Origin: Sphingobium xenophagum NBRC 107872
GTDB lineage: Bacteria > Pseudomonadota > Alphaproteobacteria > Sphingomonadales > Sphingomonadaceae
Assembly (NCBI RefSeq): GCF_000367345.1
Contig: NZ_BARE01000011.1
Span: forward strand, 1 to 64,000
DNA: 64,000 bases
Reading direction: 5' to 3'
The position numbers and the translations under genes are program-made. Positions 17,379 to 27,227 of this stretch are shown here, one piece after another. The notes below the pieces were generated by a model. The model was not told the origin of the DNA and did no database searches. It saw only the letters and a program-made list of their open reading frames with translations. How positions within the stretch are numbered: the stretch's first letter is position 1; every line of letters starts with the position of its first letter.

Positions 17379-19436
17379 TCAGCGGCGGCGCGCCTTGCCG
17401 CCAGCGACGAAGCGGATCGCCTGGCCACCGCCCGGCGCCATTGCGATCGTCAATATGTCGCCTTTCCTGACCGCCTTCTTTTCGATCACGATCGCATGGC
17501 GCGCATCGGTGCGATAATCCGCGCCCGGTCCGTCGCGGTAGATTTCCGCTGTATAGCTTCGTCCCGCATCCAGAAAATCGAGCGTCACCTGAACCGCGCG
17601 GGCTTCTTCATCACCCACGGCGCCCAGATACCAGTCATCGCCGCCCTTTTCCTTGCGCGCGATCGTGGCATAATCGCCGACCTCTCCATTGAGCGCCCGT
17701 GTGTCGGACCAGTCGGTCGGCACATCCTTGATGAACTGGAACGGGCCGGGATATTTCGCGTAATTTTCAGGCGTGTCGGCTGCCATCACGACCGGCGAAT
17801 AGAGGACAACATAAAGGGCGAGCTGCTTGGCCAGCGTCGACTGGATCGCACTGCCTTCCGATCCGGAAAGGCTAAGGACGCCCGGCGTAAAGTCCATCGG
17901 CCCGCCCAGCAATTGGGTAAAGACCAGATTGGCTTCATGTTCGGGCGGGTTCTTGCCGCCGATCCATGCATTATATTCCATGCCGCGCCCACCTTCGCGC
18001 GATACCCAGTTGGGATAGGTGCGGCGCAGCCCGGTGTCCTTGACAGGTTCATGGCTGTCGATGCTGACATGATATTTCGCGGCTGTCTGCACGACGCGCA
18101 GATAGTGGTTCACCATCCACTGGCCTTCATGCCATTCGCGATGGCGGGTTCCATCGGCATCGACGCGCTCGATCTGGCCCGCATCGGTGACATAGCCGGT
18201 TTTCACCACCCGCTCGCCATGATCGGCGGCCCATTTGAAGGCGCTGTCCAGCTGGCCGTCATAATGGCTGGCCGACCCGCCGGTTTCATGATGGCCGATC
18301 AGCATGACGCCCCTGGACCTGGCATAGGCGGCCAGCCCGTCGGCGTCGAAATCCTCGGTCGGTTGAGAGAAATTCATGGCGTTGCCATTGCCGAACCAGT
18401 TGCCGTCCCAGCCGACATTCCATCCTTCCACGAGGACGGCGGGGATGCCGCTGGCGGCGGCAAAGTCGATATAGCGCCGGACGTTGGCGGTGGTCGCGCC
18501 ATGTTTGGGACCGCGCGCCCAGCTCCAGTCGCCCTTGATCATGTTCCACCACACGCCGACAAATTTGCCCGGCTTGATCCAGCTCGACACGTCGCCCAGC
18601 CTGTTGGGTTCGTTGAGGTTGAGGATCATGTGGTTCATGTAGAGCCCAGCCGCATCGTCCGCGATCGCGATGGTGCGCCATGGCGTCGAGAAGCCGGCAT
18701 CGCGCGAGACTTTGGGTGCGCCTGCGCCCGGCGTCAGCGCGGCGCGGAAGGTGTTGCCCTGAACCCGCGCCAGGTTCATCCCGCTATAATCGACCAGAGC
18801 CGCTTCATGCAGCGCGACATGGGTGCCGCCCGCCAGCTTCACCGTCATCACCGTCTGCGCTGTTCCGACGGCATCGAGCGGGGTCTTGTTGTAGAGATAT
18901 TCCTCCCGGTTCCATTCGAACGCGGGTTTCCACCAGGCAGTGCCGGGCTGGGCGAAGGCGAACTGGGTCAGTTCCTCCGCAATGTTGACGTGGTGCAGAT
19001 TGGGCTGATCGGGCAGGGTGTAGCGAAAGGCGACGCCATCGTCGAACAGACGGAAGGTGACGTCCATCGTCCGTTCAAGATCGCTCTTTTCGCGGAAGGC
19101 GAGGCGGATTTCGCTGTGATTGTCGCGGATCGTCGCCCATTCGCCCCAGGGCTGGGTCCATGTCGTGTCGCTGCGATCGCGCTTCGTATCGGCCAGCATC
19201 AGGTTGCGTTCGATCTTGGGAGCGTCCGTCAGCATGAAGCCCAGGCGGCTGTCGGCGATCAGCGGCTGGCCATCGCGCTGCACGGCGTAGCTGGGGCGGC
19301 CTTCGCCATCCAGACTGACGGTGAGGGTGATGCGACCGTCGGGCGAGGCGGCCTTGGCAACGACATCTGCGCGCGCGGCGACAGGGGCGAGCGACAGGGC
19401 GAAAATCGGCAGGGCAAGCGCAGTCAGTCGCGTCAT
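17379..19436 (-). CDS. GH97 alpha-glucosidase, periplasmic
   Basis: The 685-residue protein has a signal peptide (MTRLTALALPIFALSLA, cleaved after about residue 23), a beta-sandwich N-terminal domain, a (beta/alpha)8 barrel (about 290-590) and a C-terminal beta domain. Recognisable GH97 elements are EGWNVGWDG, HEPVKDTGLRRTYPN and REGGRGMEYNAW, which contain the catalytic and Ca2+-binding Glu residues of the inverting SusB-type enzymes. The start ATG at 19436 overlaps the stop of the upstream alpha-glucosidase gene (ATGA). An upstream in-frame extension lies inside that gene and is rejected. It would release glucose from maltodextrins. Confidence 0.9.
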   Translation of the reverse strand: MTRLTALALPIFALSLAPVAARADVVAKAASPDGRITLTVSLDGEGRPSYAVQRDGQPLIADSRLGFMLTDAPKIERNLMLADTKRDRSDTTWTQPWGEWATIRDNHSEIRLAFREKSDLERTMDVTFRLFDDGVAFRYTLPDQPNLHHVNIAEELTQFAFAQPGTAWWKPAFEWNREEYLYNKTPLDAVGTAQTVMTVKLAGGTHVALHEAALVDYSGMNLARVQGNTFRAALTPGAGAPKVSRDAGFSTPWRTIAIADDAAGLYMNHMILNLNEPNRLGDVSSWIKPGKFVGVWWNMIKGDWSWARGPKHGATTANVRRYIDFAAASGIPAVLVEGWNVGWDGNWFGNGNAMNFSQPTEDFDADGLAAYARSRGVMLIGHHETGGSASHYDGQLDSAFKWAADHGERVVKTGYVTDAGQIERVDADGTRHREWHEGQWMVNHYLRVVQTAAKYHVSIDSHEPVKDTGLRRTYPNWVSREGGRGMEYNAWIGGKNPPEHEANLVFTQLLGGPMDFTPGVLSLSGSEGSAIQSTLAKQLALYVVLYSPVVMAADTPENYAKYPGPFQFIKDVPTDWSDTRALNGEVGDYATIARKEKGGDDWYLGAVGDEEARAVQVTLDFLDAGRSYTAEIYRDGPGADYRTDARHAIVIEKKAVRKGDILTIAMAPGGGQAIRFVAGGKARRR

Positions 19437-21043
19437 GAAACAGATCCTTGAAATTGGGCGACGAGGGCGGAGGCAGGCGGGAAATGCCATGGGGCGGCGT
19501 CCCCGCATGTCAGCAGGGGACGCCAATGGTCGGCATCGTCCGGCGTCCAGTGCGCCGGCTGGTCGCCCAGGTTGAAAATGCACAGCATCTGCTGATCCGC
19601 ATGGCTGCGCGTGAAGGCGAGCAGGTCGCCGGGCAGATCATGGAACGTCATCGTGCCGCTGCGCAGGGCAGGGGAGGCATTGCGCAGCGCCAGCACCTGA
19701 CGGGTCCAGTGCAGCAGGGATGCCTGATCGGCCTCCTGCCGGTCGACCGCGCGCGGGCGATGCGCTTCGCCGATCGGCAGCCAGGGCTTTGCAGTGGAAA
19801 AGCCCATATAGGGGGCGTCGGCAATCCAGGGCATCGGCGTGCGGGCGCCGTCGCGCGACAGGGTCAGCGGCCAGTTGGCGATGGCTTCGGGGTCTTTGAG
19901 ATCCTCAAAGGCGATGTCGATCTGCGGCAGGCCCAGTTCCTCGCCATAATAGAGGAAGATATTGCCGCGCAGGCAGGCGAGCAGCAGCATCTTCATCCGG
20001 CAATAGGCGTCCGGATCATGACCCTTGCCCCAGCGCGACACGGCGCGGGGGGCATCGTGATTTTCAAAGGCCCAGCTTGGCCAGCCGATCCCCTGTTCCG
20101 CCGGCCATTTTTGCAGCGCGTCCCTGATGAGCGAACTGGTCAGCGCGGGCGCATAGAGGAAGTCGAAGCCATAGGCGGTGTTGAGGCGATGGTCGCCCTG
20201 CGTGAAGGCCTTCATTTCCCGGTCATTGTCCGCGCCGCCGACCTCTGCAACGGTGAAGCGGTCGGGATAGGCGTCGAACACGGTGCGGACCTTTTCCAGA
20301 AACAGGGGAAGGTCCGGGTGGCTCTGGCTATACAGTTTGAGCTGGAAATCGAATGGCCGGGTGCGCAGGCTGCCATCGTCGGGGGCTGGCGGATTGTCGC
20401 GCAGTTTCGGATCGTGCATCGAATGGTTGATCGCGTCGATGCGAAAGCCGTCGACGCCCCGGTCCAGCCAGAAGCGGATGATGTCGAAGATCGCGGACTG
20501 CACGTCCGGGTGATGCAGGTGCAGCTGCGGCTGTTCGCGCAGGAAGCTGTGCATATAATATTGGCCGCGCCGCGCATCCCATGTCCAGGCCGGGCCTCCG
20601 AACACCGATTGCCAGTTATTGGGCGGCGATCCGTCCGGCTTGGCATCCGCCCAGACATACCAGTCGGCCCTGGCATTGTCGCGGCTGGCCCGGCTTTCGA
20701 CGAACCAGCCATGCTGGTCCGACGTATGCGCCCATACCTGATCGACGATCACGCGCAGGCCAAGCGCATGGGCGCGGGCGACCAGCGCGTCGAAATCCGC
20801 AAGCGTGCCGAAAATGGGATCGACATCGCAATAGTCGGACACGTCATAGCCGAAATCGCGCATCGGGCTTTTGAACACGGGCGACAGCCAGATGGCATCG
20901 ACGCCAAGCGATGCCACATAGGGCAGGCGCGCGGTGATGCCGTTGAGATCGCCGATGCCATCGCCATTGGAGTCAGCAAAACTGCGCGGATAGATCTGAT
21001 AGATGGCGGCGCCGCGCCACCATGGCTGTAGAGTGTCGGTCAT
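19433..21043 (-). CDS. GH13 alpha-glucosidase (oligo-1,6-/maltose-type), cytoplasmic
   Basis: The 536-residue protein lacks a signal peptide. It has the typical start WWRGAAIYQIYPRSFADSNG and the three GH13 catalytic positions: Asp in DGFRIDAINH (about residue 200), Glu in FTVAEVGG (about 270) and Asp in FENHDAPR (about 335). The family is about 530-560 residues. It is coupled by ATGA overlaps both to the upstream amylase and to the downstream GH97 gene. With an MFS importer nearby, it should hydrolyse imported maltose or maltotriose in the cytoplasm. Confidence 0.9.
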   Translation of the reverse strand: MTDTLQPWWRGAAIYQIYPRSFADSNGDGIGDLNGITARLPYVASLGVDAIWLSPVFKSPMRDFGYDVSDYCDVDPIFGTLADFDALVARAHALGLRVIVDQVWAHTSDQHGWFVESRASRDNARADWYVWADAKPDGSPPNNWQSVFGGPAWTWDARRGQYYMHSFLREQPQLHLHHPDVQSAIFDIIRFWLDRGVDGFRIDAINHSMHDPKLRDNPPAPDDGSLRTRPFDFQLKLYSQSHPDLPLFLEKVRTVFDAYPDRFTVAEVGGADNDREMKAFTQGDHRLNTAYGFDFLYAPALTSSLIRDALQKWPAEQGIGWPSWAFENHDAPRAVSRWGKGHDPDAYCRMKMLLLACLRGNIFLYYGEELGLPQIDIAFEDLKDPEAIANWPLTLSRDGARTPMPWIADAPYMGFSTAKPWLPIGEAHRPRAVDRQEADQASLLHWTRQVLALRNASPALRSGTMTFHDLPGDLLAFTRSHADQQMLCIFNLGDQPAHWTPDDADHWRPLLTCGDAAPWHFPPASALVAQFQGSVS

Positions 21044-22899
21044 TCAGGGGACTTTGCGGGCAAGGAACGGGAAGGGCGGACAGCGCACAGGCTGTAGCCA
21101 AGCGGAGGAAGGCGGAGCGAAAGACTGCCCGGCGCGACAGCGCGGGCGGCGCAGGGCGCACCGGCGAGGGTGACGAAATCCCGCGATCCGACATCGACCT
21201 GAACATGGGTGTCGATCGGCGCGGTCGAAGTGTTGAAGGCGATGAGATATTCCGCCCCGTTATCAGGATCGAAGCGCGAGACGGCGAAGAGGCCGGGCTC
21301 CTCCGACCGGGCGCGGATCGTCTGCTTGCCCCGGCGCAGCGCGGGATGGGCGGTGCGCAGGCGGGCGAGCGTGGCGATGGTGCGATAGAGGGGATGGGTC
21401 GGATCGAAACGGGCCGTGGCCGTCGTGGCGTCCGTGCCGACGAGGCGATTGTCGTTGTAGGACGCGACCTTGCTGCCGAACATATCCTCGCGCGCGTCCT
21501 GATCGCCGCCGTCGCCCGAAAAGCCCTGCTCGTCGCCATAATAGAGCGTCGGTGCGCCGCGCAGCGTCAGCATCATGGCATGGCTCAGCGTCACGCGGTC
21601 CAGCACTTCCTGTTCGCTGGCGGCGGGGAAGGCGCGGCGGACGAAGGTGGCGAAGCGGCCATTGTCGTGGTTGCTGATGAATGTCGGCAACTGCCGCGCG
21701 GTGGCGGCACCCCGGACATAGAGATCGTCACCTTGCAGCATCTTTTCCCACAGCGCCGTCGCACCTGGACCCGCGACGGTCTGGATCGCGGCCTGATGGA
21801 AGGCGAAGTCGAGGACGGCGGGAAAGCCGCCTTCGCGCGTGTACCAGGCGAGCGCGCCGGACATTATGTCGCTTTCCGCCACCTCGCCGAAAATGTGGAA
21901 ATTGGGGATGCCCCTGGCCCGCGCCCGCGCCTGCATGGCGGGGACGAAAGCCTGCCAGAAATGCGGATCGACATGCTTGGCCGTGTCGACCCGGAAGCCA
22001 TCGACGCCGAAACGGTCGATCCAGCCGCCGAATATATCGATCATCCCCGCAATGACGCGGGGATTTTCAGTCATCAGGTCATCCAGCCCGGCAAAATCGC
22101 CCATCGTCGCGCTTTCGCCCCGGTAGGTCGTTTCGCCCCGGTTATGATAAAGGGTGACGTCGTTGAGCCAGGCGGGCGTCTTGGCCTGGGCTTCACCCTT
22201 TGGGACATAGGGGGTGTAGGCGTAGGAAGGATCGGTCAGCCGGGCGAAATTGTCCGCGCTATGATCGTCATCGCCGGCAAAGCCGCTGTTGATCGGCGGG
22301 CCGTTGACGCCGCCGCGCCGCTGATAGGGATAATCGGCCCGCGAACGGTAGGGGCAGGGGGCCGCAGCACATTGGCGCATCTGGATGACGTCGGCGGTAT
22401 GGTTGGCGATGATGTCCATATAGACTTTCATGCCGCGTGCGTGCGCAGCCGCCACTAGCGCCGCGAAATCGGCGTCGGTGCCCAAATGCGGGTCGACATG
22501 GGTGAAGTCGGTGATCCAATAGCCGTGATAGCCTGCGCTTTCCTGACCTTTTGCCCCCTGCACCGGCTTGTTGCGGAAGATGGGGCCAACCCAGATGGCG
22601 GTCGCGCCGAGCCCCTGGATATAGTCAAGCCGGCGGGTCAGCCCTTTAAGATCGCCGCCGTGGTAAAAGCCTTTTGCCGCAGGATCATAGCCATGGGTCA
22701 GTCGATCGCCGCCATAGCCGCCCTTGTCGTTGCGTGGATCGCCATTGTCGAAACGGTCGGGCAGGACGAAATAGATGACTTCATCCTCCGGCAGGCGGGC
22801 GCGAAAATCCGCTGCGGCGGGCGAGGGGGGCGTCTCCGACAGGGCCGGGCTGGCCAGTGCCAGCAGCGCAGCGAACAGCGTGGGATTGCGCCTGCCCAT
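21040..22899 (-). CDS. Secreted GH13 alpha-amylase
   Basis: The 619-residue protein has a signal peptide (1-21, ending LASPALS/E) and a GH13 barrel with FYHGGDLKGL, MDIIANHTADV, the nucleophile Asp in VDGFRVDTAKH (about 298), the acid Glu in FHIFGEV (about 330) and the third Asp in FISNHDNGRF (about 415). A C-terminal beta domain starts at about residue 520. RBS AGGATGAGG precedes ATG 22899. It is first in the operon with the GH13 glucosidase and GH97 genes and should act on starch or large maltodextrin outside the cytoplasm. Confidence 0.9.
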   Translation of the reverse strand: MGRRNPTLFAALLALASPALSETPPSPAAADFRARLPEDEVIYFVLPDRFDNGDPRNDKGGYGGDRLTHGYDPAAKGFYHGGDLKGLTRRLDYIQGLGATAIWVGPIFRNKPVQGAKGQESAGYHGYWITDFTHVDPHLGTDADFAALVAAAHARGMKVYMDIIANHTADVIQMRQCAAAPCPYRSRADYPYQRRGGVNGPPINSGFAGDDDHSADNFARLTDPSYAYTPYVPKGEAQAKTPAWLNDVTLYHNRGETTYRGESATMGDFAGLDDLMTENPRVIAGMIDIFGGWIDRFGVDGFRVDTAKHVDPHFWQAFVPAMQARARARGIPNFHIFGEVAESDIMSGALAWYTREGGFPAVLDFAFHQAAIQTVAGPGATALWEKMLQGDDLYVRGAATARQLPTFISNHDNGRFATFVRRAFPAASEQEVLDRVTLSHAMMLTLRGAPTLYYGDEQGFSGDGGDQDAREDMFGSKVASYNDNRLVGTDATTATARFDPTHPLYRTIATLARLRTAHPALRRGKQTIRARSEEPGLFAVSRFDPDNGAEYLIAFNTSTAPIDTHVQVDVGSRDFVTLAGAPCAARAVAPGSLSLRLPPLGYSLCAVRPSRSLPAKSPE

Positions 22900-22991
22900 T
22901 CCTCATCCTCCCCTTTTGCCGCACCTGCGTGATTGCGGCGGTCTTGTTCCCCCCTTCTTAGGCGGCGTTGGTCCGCCGGGCCAAGCATGTG

Positions 22992-23004
22992 ACATACGTA
23001 TTCA
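22992..23004. promoter_or_regulatory. Candidate LacI-family operator A
   Basis: ACATACGTATTCA lies between the divergent amylase and LacI genes. The identical 13-mer occurs at 27056-27068 before the starch-locus TonB receptor. Its centre ACGT and flanks resemble the palindrome TGAATACGTATTCA, as expected for a LacI-type dimer site with a central CG. Confidence 0.65.
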
Positions 23005-23067
23005 AAGCCATGTTCCAGACTCAACGCCCTGCTTTCCAAGCGGGCCGGAGGGGCGTAGGATCAGACC

Positions 23068-24090
23068 ATGGCCGTCAATGAAAAAATCACCTCGTTCGAC
23101 ATCGCCACACTGGCCGGCGTTTCCCAGCCGACCGTGTCGCGCGCGCTGCGGGGCGACCCCACGGTCAGCGAGGGGACGCGCAAGCGGATCGAGGCGATTG
23201 CGCGCCAGCTCAACTATGCGGTGGACAAAAATGCCTCTTCGCTGCGGCGGGGGAAGAGCAACACGCTGGCCCTGCTGTTTTTCGAGGATCTGCTGCCCGA
23301 CGAAAGCTGGATCAACCCCTTTTTCCTGTCGATGCTGGGGCCGATCCTGCAAACCTGCGCCAAGCGCGGCTATGATCTGCTGACATCCTTCCAGCAATTA
23401 TCGACCGACTGGCATGTCGATTATGAGGATAGCCGCAAGGCCGACGGCATCATCCTGCTGGGCTATGGCAATTACGAGATCTACCGGGTGCGGCTGGAGC
23501 AATTGATAGCGCAGGGGACGCATTTCGTGCGTTGGGGATCGGTTGACGACCATGCGCTGGGGATGACGATCGGCTGCGACAATCGGCAGGGCGGGCGTGA
23601 CGCGGGGCGTCGTCTGATCCAACGGGGCTGTCGCGCCATCGCCTTTCTGGGCGATGCGTCCGACCGCTACCCCGAATTTCGCGACCGCTATGCGGGGCTG
23701 GCGCAGGTGATGACGGAAGCGGGCCTGCCCGTCGACCCCAGGCTGCATGTCGATGCCCTGTCGATCGAACATTCAGGGCATGAGGCCGCGCGCCGATTGA
23801 TTGCGGGCGGTGTCCCCTTTGACGCGATTTTCGCGGGTTCGGACCTGATCGCCATCGGCGCGATGCGGGCGCTGGATGAGGCGGGCATGGCGGTGCCGGG
23901 CGACGTCGCCCTGATCGGCTTTGACGATATTCCGGCGGTCAGCCTGACGCGCCCGCCATTGACCACGGTGGCGCAGGATTATCTGCGTGCGGGCGAAGTG
24001 CTGGTCGATGCGCTGATCGGGCTGATCCAGGGCAAGCCGGTGACGCCGACGCTGCTGGCGCCCCGCCTGATCACCCGCATGACTGCCTGA
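23068..24090 (+). CDS. LacI-family transcriptional regulator of the starch/maltose locus
   Basis: The 340-residue protein has an N-terminal helix-turn-helix (FDIATLAGVSQPTVSRALRG, residues about 10-29), a hinge (about 50-62) and a periplasmic-binding-like effector domain ending in PRLITRM. It is divergent from the amylase operon and convergent with the TonB receptor. Both of these promoters carry the same 13-bp operator candidate. It resembles MalR-type repressors that release DNA on sensing maltose. The effector is inferred. Confidence 0.9.
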   Translation: MAVNEKITSFDIATLAGVSQPTVSRALRGDPTVSEGTRKRIEAIARQLNYAVDKNASSLRRGKSNTLALLFFEDLLPDESWINPFFLSMLGPILQTCAKRGYDLLTSFQQLSTDWHVDYEDSRKADGIILLGYGNYEIYRVRLEQLIAQGTHFVRWGSVDDHALGMTIGCDNRQGGRDAGRRLIQRGCRAIAFLGDASDRYPEFRDRYAGLAQVMTEAGLPVDPRLHVDALSIEHSGHEAARRLIAGGVPFDAIFAGSDLIAIGAMRALDEAGMAVPGDVALIGFDDIPAVSLTRPPLTTVAQDYLRAGEVLVDALIGLIQGKPVTPTLLAPRLITRMTA

Positions 24091-24135
24091 CAAAAAGAAG
24101 GGACCGCCAACTCCTTGAAAAGGAGCGGCGGTCCC
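24091..24135 (-). terminator. Rho-independent terminator for the starch-locus TonB receptor
   Basis: A long stem (GGGACCGCC at 24100-24108 with GGCGGTCCC at 24127-24135, extended by CTCCT/AGGAG around a TGAAA loop) is followed on the minus strand by TTCTTTTTG. It lies 42 bp beyond the receptor stop and 10 bp after the LacI stop, so it may also serve the plus strand. Confidence 0.85.
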
Positions 24136-24176
24136 GGCGCTGCCTGCGTGCAGTCAGGCAGTTTGGCGAAGGGCGA

Positions 24177-26954
24177 TCAGAATTTGTAGGTCAGGCCCAG
24201 ATAATAGTCGCGGCCATAGCGCTGATAGTCGATGACCTGGCGCGGATCGTCATTCTGATAGGTGACGAACGGCTGGTCGGTCAGATTCTTGCCCTGGAGC
24301 AGGATAGACAGGCCAGTGAGCGGACCGGACTGGAATTCATAGCCGATCTGCGCGTCCAAAATCCCTTCCGCCTTGGCGGTGCGGAAGGTCGGGGCTGCCG
24401 ACAGGCCCGCCACTTCGCCCAGGAAGGAGGAACGGTAGCGATAGCTGACCCGCGCCTGGAACCCGTTTCGTTCGAAATAGGCGGTGCCGCTGGCGACCCA
24501 TTTGGACAGGCCGGGCAGGGTGACGGTGTCGGTGGGGTTGGAGCCATATTTGACTTCGCTGTGGGTGTAGGAGCCGCTGGCGAACAGGCCGAAGCCATCA
24601 AGCGACTCGCTGAACAGCTTGAAGGGGAGCGATGCGGTCCCTTCCACGCCCATGATGGTGCCCCGACCGTTGTTGGCGGGCGCTTTGAGCAGGCCGATCG
24701 CGCCGCCATTGGCGATGATTTCGTTGCGGACGTCCACTGGCAATGCCGGAAGGAGCGACGAGAAATCATAGGCGATGCTGTTGTTGGGATCGACGAAATC
24801 GGTCAGATTCTTGAAATAGCCCGACAGCGACACATAGCCGCCATTACGGAAATAGCGCTCCACCGACAGGTCGATATTGGTCGACTGATAAGGACGCAAA
24901 TTGGTGTTGCCGCCGTTTGAACTGAACGGGCTGTTCATGGGGTCTGAACCCAGGCCGATCTTGGACGGATCGAAGCTGAATTCCTGGTTCACGCGCTCCT
25001 GATCCAGACGGGGGCGGACCATGGCCTGCGCCGCGCCCAGCTTGACGAAGAAGCCCGGCTCCAGTTCGACCGATATCTGCGCGCTTGGCAGGAAGTCGGT
25101 ATAGCTGGCCTTGCCCGATGCGGGCACCACCGTGACGACGCCGTTGCTGAAGCTGGAAATGGTGCCGACCGAGCGTTGCCGGGAATGGATCACCTGTACG
25201 CCGAAGGCACCCTTGAGCGGCTTGCCGCCCAGTTCGCCGTCCATCGTCATTTTGGCATAGCCGGTGAACACGTCTTCCTTCACGAAATTGTCGCGCACCA
25301 GCGATTGCGGGCGATTGTCATACACCGCGTCCAGCACATTGTCGTAGAGATAGAGCGGATTGAGCGTCAGCATCGCCGGGACGCCCAGATAGCCAAGCGA
25401 GACGTTGGAGCCGAGCAGCGCTTCGCTGGGGACCGGCGCGGAACCGGGGGTGCCGCCTGCAACGGTGCAATCGGTGCCGCCCGTGGGGCACAGGAAAAAG
25501 CTGGTAAAGGCGCTGGTTTTCTTGCGACGGCTATAGTTGCCGCCGATTTCCCAGTTGCTGAACAGGCTGCCTTCGATGTCGCCGTTGAGGTTCATGCGGA
25601 GCGAGCGCATGTCGTCTATGAATTTGGGCCGATTGAGGAAACCGGCCTGCACCACGGCGGTCGTGCCATTATAGCCCCAGCCATTGGGATCGGTCAGGCT
25701 GATGATCCCGGTGTTGGTATAGTCGATGGTCGGCACGATCTTGAACAGGCCGTTGGACTGGCGGTCGACCCGCACGCTGTCCGGCACGCCCGACCGCAGA
25801 TAGCCTGTGCCCGAATAGGTTTCGAGCAGGAAGTCGGTGCGCTTGGCGCGCGACCAGCTGGCATCGACGTTCAGGCGAAGCGCGTCGTTCAGGCTGAACT
25901 GGTTGTTCCAGCCCAGCGAGATCGTGTCGGCGGTACGCTTGTTATAATCGTTGCGCTGGACGCCATAGACATTGCTGAAGGTCGCACCGGTGACGAAGCC
26001 ATTGTCGACCGTCACGTCGCTGACGCCCACATCGGCGCCCCAGACGAGCGGGAATTCGATGCCGCGCAGCCGCTGTTCTTCCTCGAAATGCGAATAGAGG
26101 ACGTCGAAGGTCGAATGGAAATTGTCGCTGGGCTGCCATTCCAGCGTGCCGACCGCGCCATAGCGCTTGAGCAGGTTGGACTGCACATAGGGCTTGGCGC
26201 CGCCGATGATCAGGTTGCCGCTGGCGTCGGTGGGATAACCCCAGGCGTTGAAGCGTTCATTCTGCGAGGGGGTTTGCGATGCCGCAAAGCCGATGGCCAG
26301 GCCCAGCGTGTCGTCGGCATATTGATCGACATAGGTCGCCGACGCGCGATAGCCATAGCGTTCGCCGTCCGGGTTGAGCTTGTTCATGCCGTTCATCTGG
26401 CCGCGCAGCGACACGGCGATGATGCGGTCATTCTTGTCGAGCGGGCGCAGCATCCTGAGGTCGACCGTGCCCGAAATGCCCGCCGCGATCAGCGACGCAT
26501 CGGTGCTTTTATAGACATTGACGTTCTGGAAGAATTCGGACGGATACTGGTCATATTCCACGCCGCGATTGTCGCCGACCGTCACCTGTTCCCGACCGTT
26601 GAGCAGGGTGGTGGAAAAGTCGGGGCCAAGGCCGCGGATCGACAGGCGCTGGTCGCGGCCTTCGAGACGCTGGGCGGTGACGCCGGGCAGGCGGGCCAGC
26701 GAGTCCGCGATCGACACGTCGGGCAGCTTGCCGACATCTTCGGCAGTGATGGAGTCGACGATCAGCACCGAATCGCGCTTCATCTTCGCAGCGGAGGCGA
26801 GGGAGGCGCGGATGCCGGTGACGACGATGGCCTCGCCAGCTTCGTCGGCTGCGACGGGCGCATCGGCCGTCTGCGCGGATGCGACAGACGCTACGGAAAG
26901 CGAAACGCTCGCCATCAAAGCTGCGCGCAGAATGGAACCATGAAATTTGTGCAT
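24177..26954 (-). CDS. TonB-dependent receptor of the starch/maltodextrin locus (MalA-like)
   Basis: The 925-residue protein has a signal peptide (MHKFHGSILRAALMASVSLS, cleaved after SAQ), a TonB box (EAIVVTGIRASL), a plug and a large barrel ending LGLTYKF. The start ATG 26954 has GGAGG ten bases upstream; the longer frame to 27059 would run into the operator and is rejected. The large size and the GIRASL plug start are typical of alphaproteobacterial sugar receptors. With the LacI-type operator before it, uptake of maltodextrins through the outer membrane is likely. Confidence 0.85.
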   Translation of the reverse strand: MHKFHGSILRAALMASVSLSVASVASAQTADAPVAADEAGEAIVVTGIRASLASAAKMKRDSVLIVDSITAEDVGKLPDVSIADSLARLPGVTAQRLEGRDQRLSIRGLGPDFSTTLLNGREQVTVGDNRGVEYDQYPSEFFQNVNVYKSTDASLIAAGISGTVDLRMLRPLDKNDRIIAVSLRGQMNGMNKLNPDGERYGYRASATYVDQYADDTLGLAIGFAASQTPSQNERFNAWGYPTDASGNLIIGGAKPYVQSNLLKRYGAVGTLEWQPSDNFHSTFDVLYSHFEEEQRLRGIEFPLVWGADVGVSDVTVDNGFVTGATFSNVYGVQRNDYNKRTADTISLGWNNQFSLNDALRLNVDASWSRAKRTDFLLETYSGTGYLRSGVPDSVRVDRQSNGLFKIVPTIDYTNTGIISLTDPNGWGYNGTTAVVQAGFLNRPKFIDDMRSLRMNLNGDIEGSLFSNWEIGGNYSRRKKTSAFTSFFLCPTGGTDCTVAGGTPGSAPVPSEALLGSNVSLGYLGVPAMLTLNPLYLYDNVLDAVYDNRPQSLVRDNFVKEDVFTGYAKMTMDGELGGKPLKGAFGVQVIHSRQRSVGTISSFSNGVVTVVPASGKASYTDFLPSAQISVELEPGFFVKLGAAQAMVRPRLDQERVNQEFSFDPSKIGLGSDPMNSPFSSNGGNTNLRPYQSTNIDLSVERYFRNGGYVSLSGYFKNLTDFVDPNNSIAYDFSSLLPALPVDVRNEIIANGGAIGLLKAPANNGRGTIMGVEGTASLPFKLFSESLDGFGLFASGSYTHSEVKYGSNPTDTVTLPGLSKWVASGTAYFERNGFQARVSYRYRSSFLGEVAGLSAAPTFRTAKAEGILDAQIGYEFQSGPLTGLSILLQGKNLTDQPFVTYQNDDPRQVIDYQRYGRDYYLGLTYKF

Positions 26955-27055
26955 TGCAGAAACACCCTCCCCAAGACGCCTGTCAGGCGCTTCTTGCCGC
27001 TTTCGCGGGTCTGGAGGCGTGATAGCCCTGTGCTGCCCGATCTGCACAGAATCCC

Positions 27056-27068
27056 ACATACGTATTCA
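27056..27068. promoter_or_regulatory. Candidate LacI-family operator B
   Basis: ACATACGTATTCA is identical to the copy at 22992-23004 and lies about 100 bp upstream of the MalA-like receptor start. It ties this gene to the LacI regulon. Confidence 0.65.
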
Positions 27069-27227
27069 GGCGATTTCGCGCGACATCCCCCGCACCCCGG
27101 CGGTTCCCCGGCTGAATGGGCGGGCGTTGCGGCAAGGACGGGGAGGGACGAGGCGCCGTTATTTTGTCGGCGGACAGAGAGCGGGCTTGATCAAAGGTCC
27201 GCTAGCCAGAGAGGCGGTAGCCAATGC

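Noticed and set aside
17325-19451. 708-codon plus-strand frame opposite the GH97 gene
   Set aside because: Antisense shadow; the minus strand carries clear GH97 motifs and translational coupling.
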